64,000 nucleotides of DNA, taken from contig NZ_RCUW01000006.1 of the NCBI RefSeq assembly GCF_003667525.1, positions 62,001 through 126,000 on the forward strand, given 5' to 3'. The notes beneath the pieces are model-generated. The model did no database searches and had not been told where the DNA came from. It saw nothing but the letters and a program-made list of their open reading frames with translations. Position numbers and translations under genes: made by a program. Origin of the DNA: Mycetocola_B reblochoni (GTDB lineage: Bacteria; Actinomycetota; Actinomycetes; Actinomycetales; Microbacteriaceae). Below are positions 62,094 to 64,000 of the stretch, piece after piece; the first letter of the stretch is position 1, and the number at the start of each line of letters is the position of its first letter.

Positions 62094-62975
62094 TCACGCG
62101 GCGGACGGGCCGGGGCTGCGGCGCTGCCACGGCGAGGGGCGGAGCGGTTCGGACTCGGCCGAGGCCAGCGCGGTGATGGCGCTCAGTGCGGCCTCGAGAT
62201 GCCGGGCGGCGGCGCTCGCGGGCGCGTCGATGCGCAGCAGCACTCCGGCGTGCTGGGCGAGGGCGTCGGCGAGCGAGCGCCGCGTGGACTCCGCATCGGC
62301 GTCGGCGGCCCAGGTGATCGGCCGGTACGCGGGCGGTCCGAGGACGGCGTGGGCGGCGCTGACGACCGCGTCGACGGCACCGACCTCGCCAAGCGAGCCG
62401 GCGTCGGCCAGCAGAACCGGACGCTGCGCGGGCGCGATGGGGACGTTCAGCGCCCCGGCGACGCCGTAGCGCCGCCCCTCGTGCTGGGCAGGGGCGAGCT
62501 GCGCGACGTCGACGAAGCGTGCCGCCTCGCGGTCGCCGAGCAGCGCGGACTCCGGGAAGCTGTTCCACAGCCGCCGCAGCAACAGGGCGTACTCGTCGAT
62601 CAGGCCCTCGGCGTCCGCGGCGGCCGCGGGACGGCCTGCCGCGGTGACCGGGTCAACGCCGCTGTCGCGCAGGTACACCGCGGCGCGCCCTGCGGTGATC
62701 CGTGCCAGCGTCTGCACCCTGCGGGCCAGGTTGAACGGGGCGTGCCTGCCGGTGTGCGCCTCGATGATCACGGGCACGTCGAGACCGGCGGAGCTGAGCA
62801 GCCCGCCGAGCACGCTCGGGTCGAGGGCCGGCGGCTCCTCGTGCGGGATCAGCACCGCCTCGACGCGGTGTCGCGCGGAGATCGCCAGCGCCTCGCGGGC
62901 AACGGCGACCGTGTCGGGGGCGCTGCCGGGCACGGCGGCCGGCAGCCGGACGATGACGGGAAGACGATCGGTCAT
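62094..62975 (-). CDS. Shortened LLM-like protein (second copy type)
   Basis: The 293-residue protein resembles the 294-residue protein at 50297 in size and in the same partial LLM motifs. Signatures are HAPFNLARRVQTLARITAGR, LLRRLWNSFPESALLGDREA and GRRYGVAGALNVP. The flavin-loop QAGGS is degenerate (LADAGSLGE) and the GTPEQIADD tail is missing. The ATG at 62975 has AAAGG eight bases upstream; a GTG at 62993 is the alternative. It begins 14 bases after a full LLM gene. The pairing of full and shortened LLM proteins is repeated, which hints at a functional partnership. Confidence 0.75.
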   Translation of the reverse strand: MTDRLPVIVRLPAAVPGSAPDTVAVAREALAISARHRVEAVLIPHEEPPALDPSVLGGLLSSAGLDVPVIIEAHTGRHAPFNLARRVQTLARITAGRAAVYLRDSGVDPVTAAGRPAAAADAEGLIDEYALLLRRLWNSFPESALLGDREAARFVDVAQLAPAQHEGRRYGVAGALNVPIAPAQRPVLLADAGSLGEVGAVDAVVSAAHAVLGPPAYRPITWAADADAESTRRSLADALAQHAGVLLRIDAPASAAARHLEAALSAITALASAESEPLRPSPWQRRSPGPSAA

Positions 62976-62989
62976 GGTGTGGCCTTTCT

Positions 62990-64000
62990 TCACCAGCTGG
63001 GGGTGAGCACGGGGGCGACGGCCCGCAACGGCGGCTGGAGGGGGAGGCCGAGGTGGTCGCGCAGCGTGCGGCCGGAGTACTCGGTCCGGAACAGGCCGCG
63101 GCGCTGCAGCTCGGGGACGACCTGCTCGGCAAAGTGGTCGAAACCGCTCGGCAAGGCATCGGGCATGACGTTGAAGCCGTCTGCCGCGCCGGAACGGAAC
63201 CAGGACTCGATGTGGTCGGCGATCTGCTCCGGCGTGCCGACGACGATGCGGTGCCCGGCCCCGCCGCCGAGTGTGCGCAGCAGCTGACGGTAGCTGGGGC
63301 GGTCGCGTTCGATGATGCCAAGCACCATCCGGTAGAAGGTCTGCGATCCGGCCGCCCGTTCGGGCGCCGGCAGTGTGTCGAGCGGGACAGGCGCGTCCAG
63401 CTCGACCTCGCTGAGGTCGAAACCGAGCTGCCCGCTGAGCCGGCGCAGCGCGTACGGTTCGGGCACCAGTTCGTCGAGCAGCCTGCGGCGCTCGGCGGCC
63501 TCAGCCTCGGTGCTGCCGACCACCGTCGAGAGGCCGGGCAGGATCGCGACGTGCTCGGGGCGGCGACCGAAGGCGATCGCGTGCTCGTCGACGGCGCGGC
63601 GGAACGCGTGCGCCTCCTCCACGGTCTGCGCCGCGGTGAAGATCACCTCGGCGTGCTCGCCCGCAAGCGTGGTGCCGTCTGCGGAGGCACCGGCCTGCAC
63701 CAGCACCGGACGACCCTGCGGCGAGGCGGGCACGAGGGGCGTCCCCTCCTGCCCGGCCCAGGTGGCGATCACACGGGCGGTCACCTCGCTGGCGCGCTCG
63801 TACCGCGCAGTGTGCTCCGGCTCCGCGTCCCTGCCGAAGTTCGCTGCCGCCGCGGCACCGGCCGTGGTGACCACGTTCCACCCGAGACGCCCATCGGAGA
63901 CCGCGTCGACCGCGGCCAGCCGGGTGGCCAGCTCGTCGGCATCGTTGTAGCTGGAGGAGAAGGTGCCGATCAGCCCGATCCGCTCCGTCTCCGCCGCGAT
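62990..64000 (-). CDS. Partial LLM-class FMN-dependent monooxygenase
   Basis: The frame is open from the right edge, so the N-terminus is outside the window; 336 codons and the stop are seen. Signatures are GTFSSSYNDADELATRLAAV, SDGRLGWNVVTTAGAAAAAN, RPVLVQAGASADGTTLAGEH, GTPEQIADHIESWFRSGAAD and FRTEYSGRTLRDHLGLPL. It is an NtaA/DszA-like enzyme, more similar in its visible motifs to the LLM at 49023 than to the MsnO8-like one. It is the fourth LLM of the island, and the operon continues beyond the window. Confidence 0.9.
   Translation of the reverse strand: MAAETERIGLIGTFSSSYNDADELATRLAAVDAVSDGRLGWNVVTTAGAAAAANFGRDAEPEHTARYERASEVTARVIATWAGQEGTPLVPASPQGRPVLVQAGASADGTTLAGEHAEVIFTAAQTVEEAHAFRRAVDEHAIAFGRRPEHVAILPGLSTVVGSTEAEAAERRRLLDELVPEPYALRRLSGQLGFDLSEVELDAPVPLDTLPAPERAAGSQTFYRMVLGIIERDRPSYRQLLRTLGGGAGHRIVVGTPEQIADHIESWFRSGAADGFNVMPDALPSGFDHFAEQVVPELQRRGLFRTEYSGRTLRDHLGLPLQPPLRAVAPVLTPSW

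Overview
The window is very GC-rich, with G/C-ending codons, frequent GTG starts, and many 4-base start/stop overlaps (GTGA or ATGA). It carries an ESX-type type VII secretion locus, a monomeric isocitrate dehydrogenase and an Rv2578c-type radical SAM protein. Together these point to a high-GC Gram-positive actinobacterium, plausibly a member of the Microbacteriaceae or a related Micrococcales family. I saw no rRNA, tRNA, insertion sequence, prophage or CRISPR array.

Region 1 (1-10268): a type VII secretion locus. A leftward arm (eccD, eccB, two WXG100-like genes, a small EspC-like gene and a large partial cargo-like gene) diverges from a rightward arm (eccC fused to mycP by a 4-base overlap). 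EccC has three ATPase domains. The mycosin has kept its Asp but lost the catalytic His, the Ser and probably the oxyanion Asn, so it looks like a pseudoprotease. Region 2 (10272-16849): housekeeping and envelope genes. These are an alpha/beta hydrolase, tatB and tatA beside a Tat-exported intradiol-dioxygenase lipoprotein, the monomeric icd, and a small alarmone synthetase.

Region 3 (17051-37056): a Wzx/Wzy-type exopolysaccharide cluster. It has an initiating phosphoglycosyltransferase, several glycosyltransferases, a Wzz-like protein without a kinase, two acyltransferases (one fused in frame to a glycosyltransferase), a polymerase, a flippase and a secreted beta-helix protein. At the right flank are a secreted propeller-like protein, a His-Ala-Asp-repeat membrane protein, a CDP-alcohol phosphotransferase and a TagD-like cytidylyltransferase. 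The last two suggest a polyol-phosphate decoration.

Region 4 (37170-47453): mostly core genes. These are acyl-CoA oxidase, RecQ, an ECF-type S component, a radical SAM protein behind a candidate SOS box, a ribokinase, a DEAD-box RNA helicase with 16 Arg/Asp-rich N-terminal repeats, and a membrane-anchored ABM-domain protein.

Region 5 (47661-64000): a catabolic or sulfur-scavenging island. It has four full-length or near full-length luciferase-like (LLM) flavin monooxygenases, two shrunken LLM homologues of about 294 residues, two SfnB/DszC-like acyl-CoA-dehydrogenase-fold oxidoreductases, a peptide/nickel-type ABC importer without a binding protein, two aldo/keto reductases and an O-acetylhomoserine sulfhydrylase. 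The likely logic is import of an organosulfur compound, oxidative C-S cleavage, and capture of the released sulfur by the sulfhydrylase. This is an inference from family membership and co-transcription.
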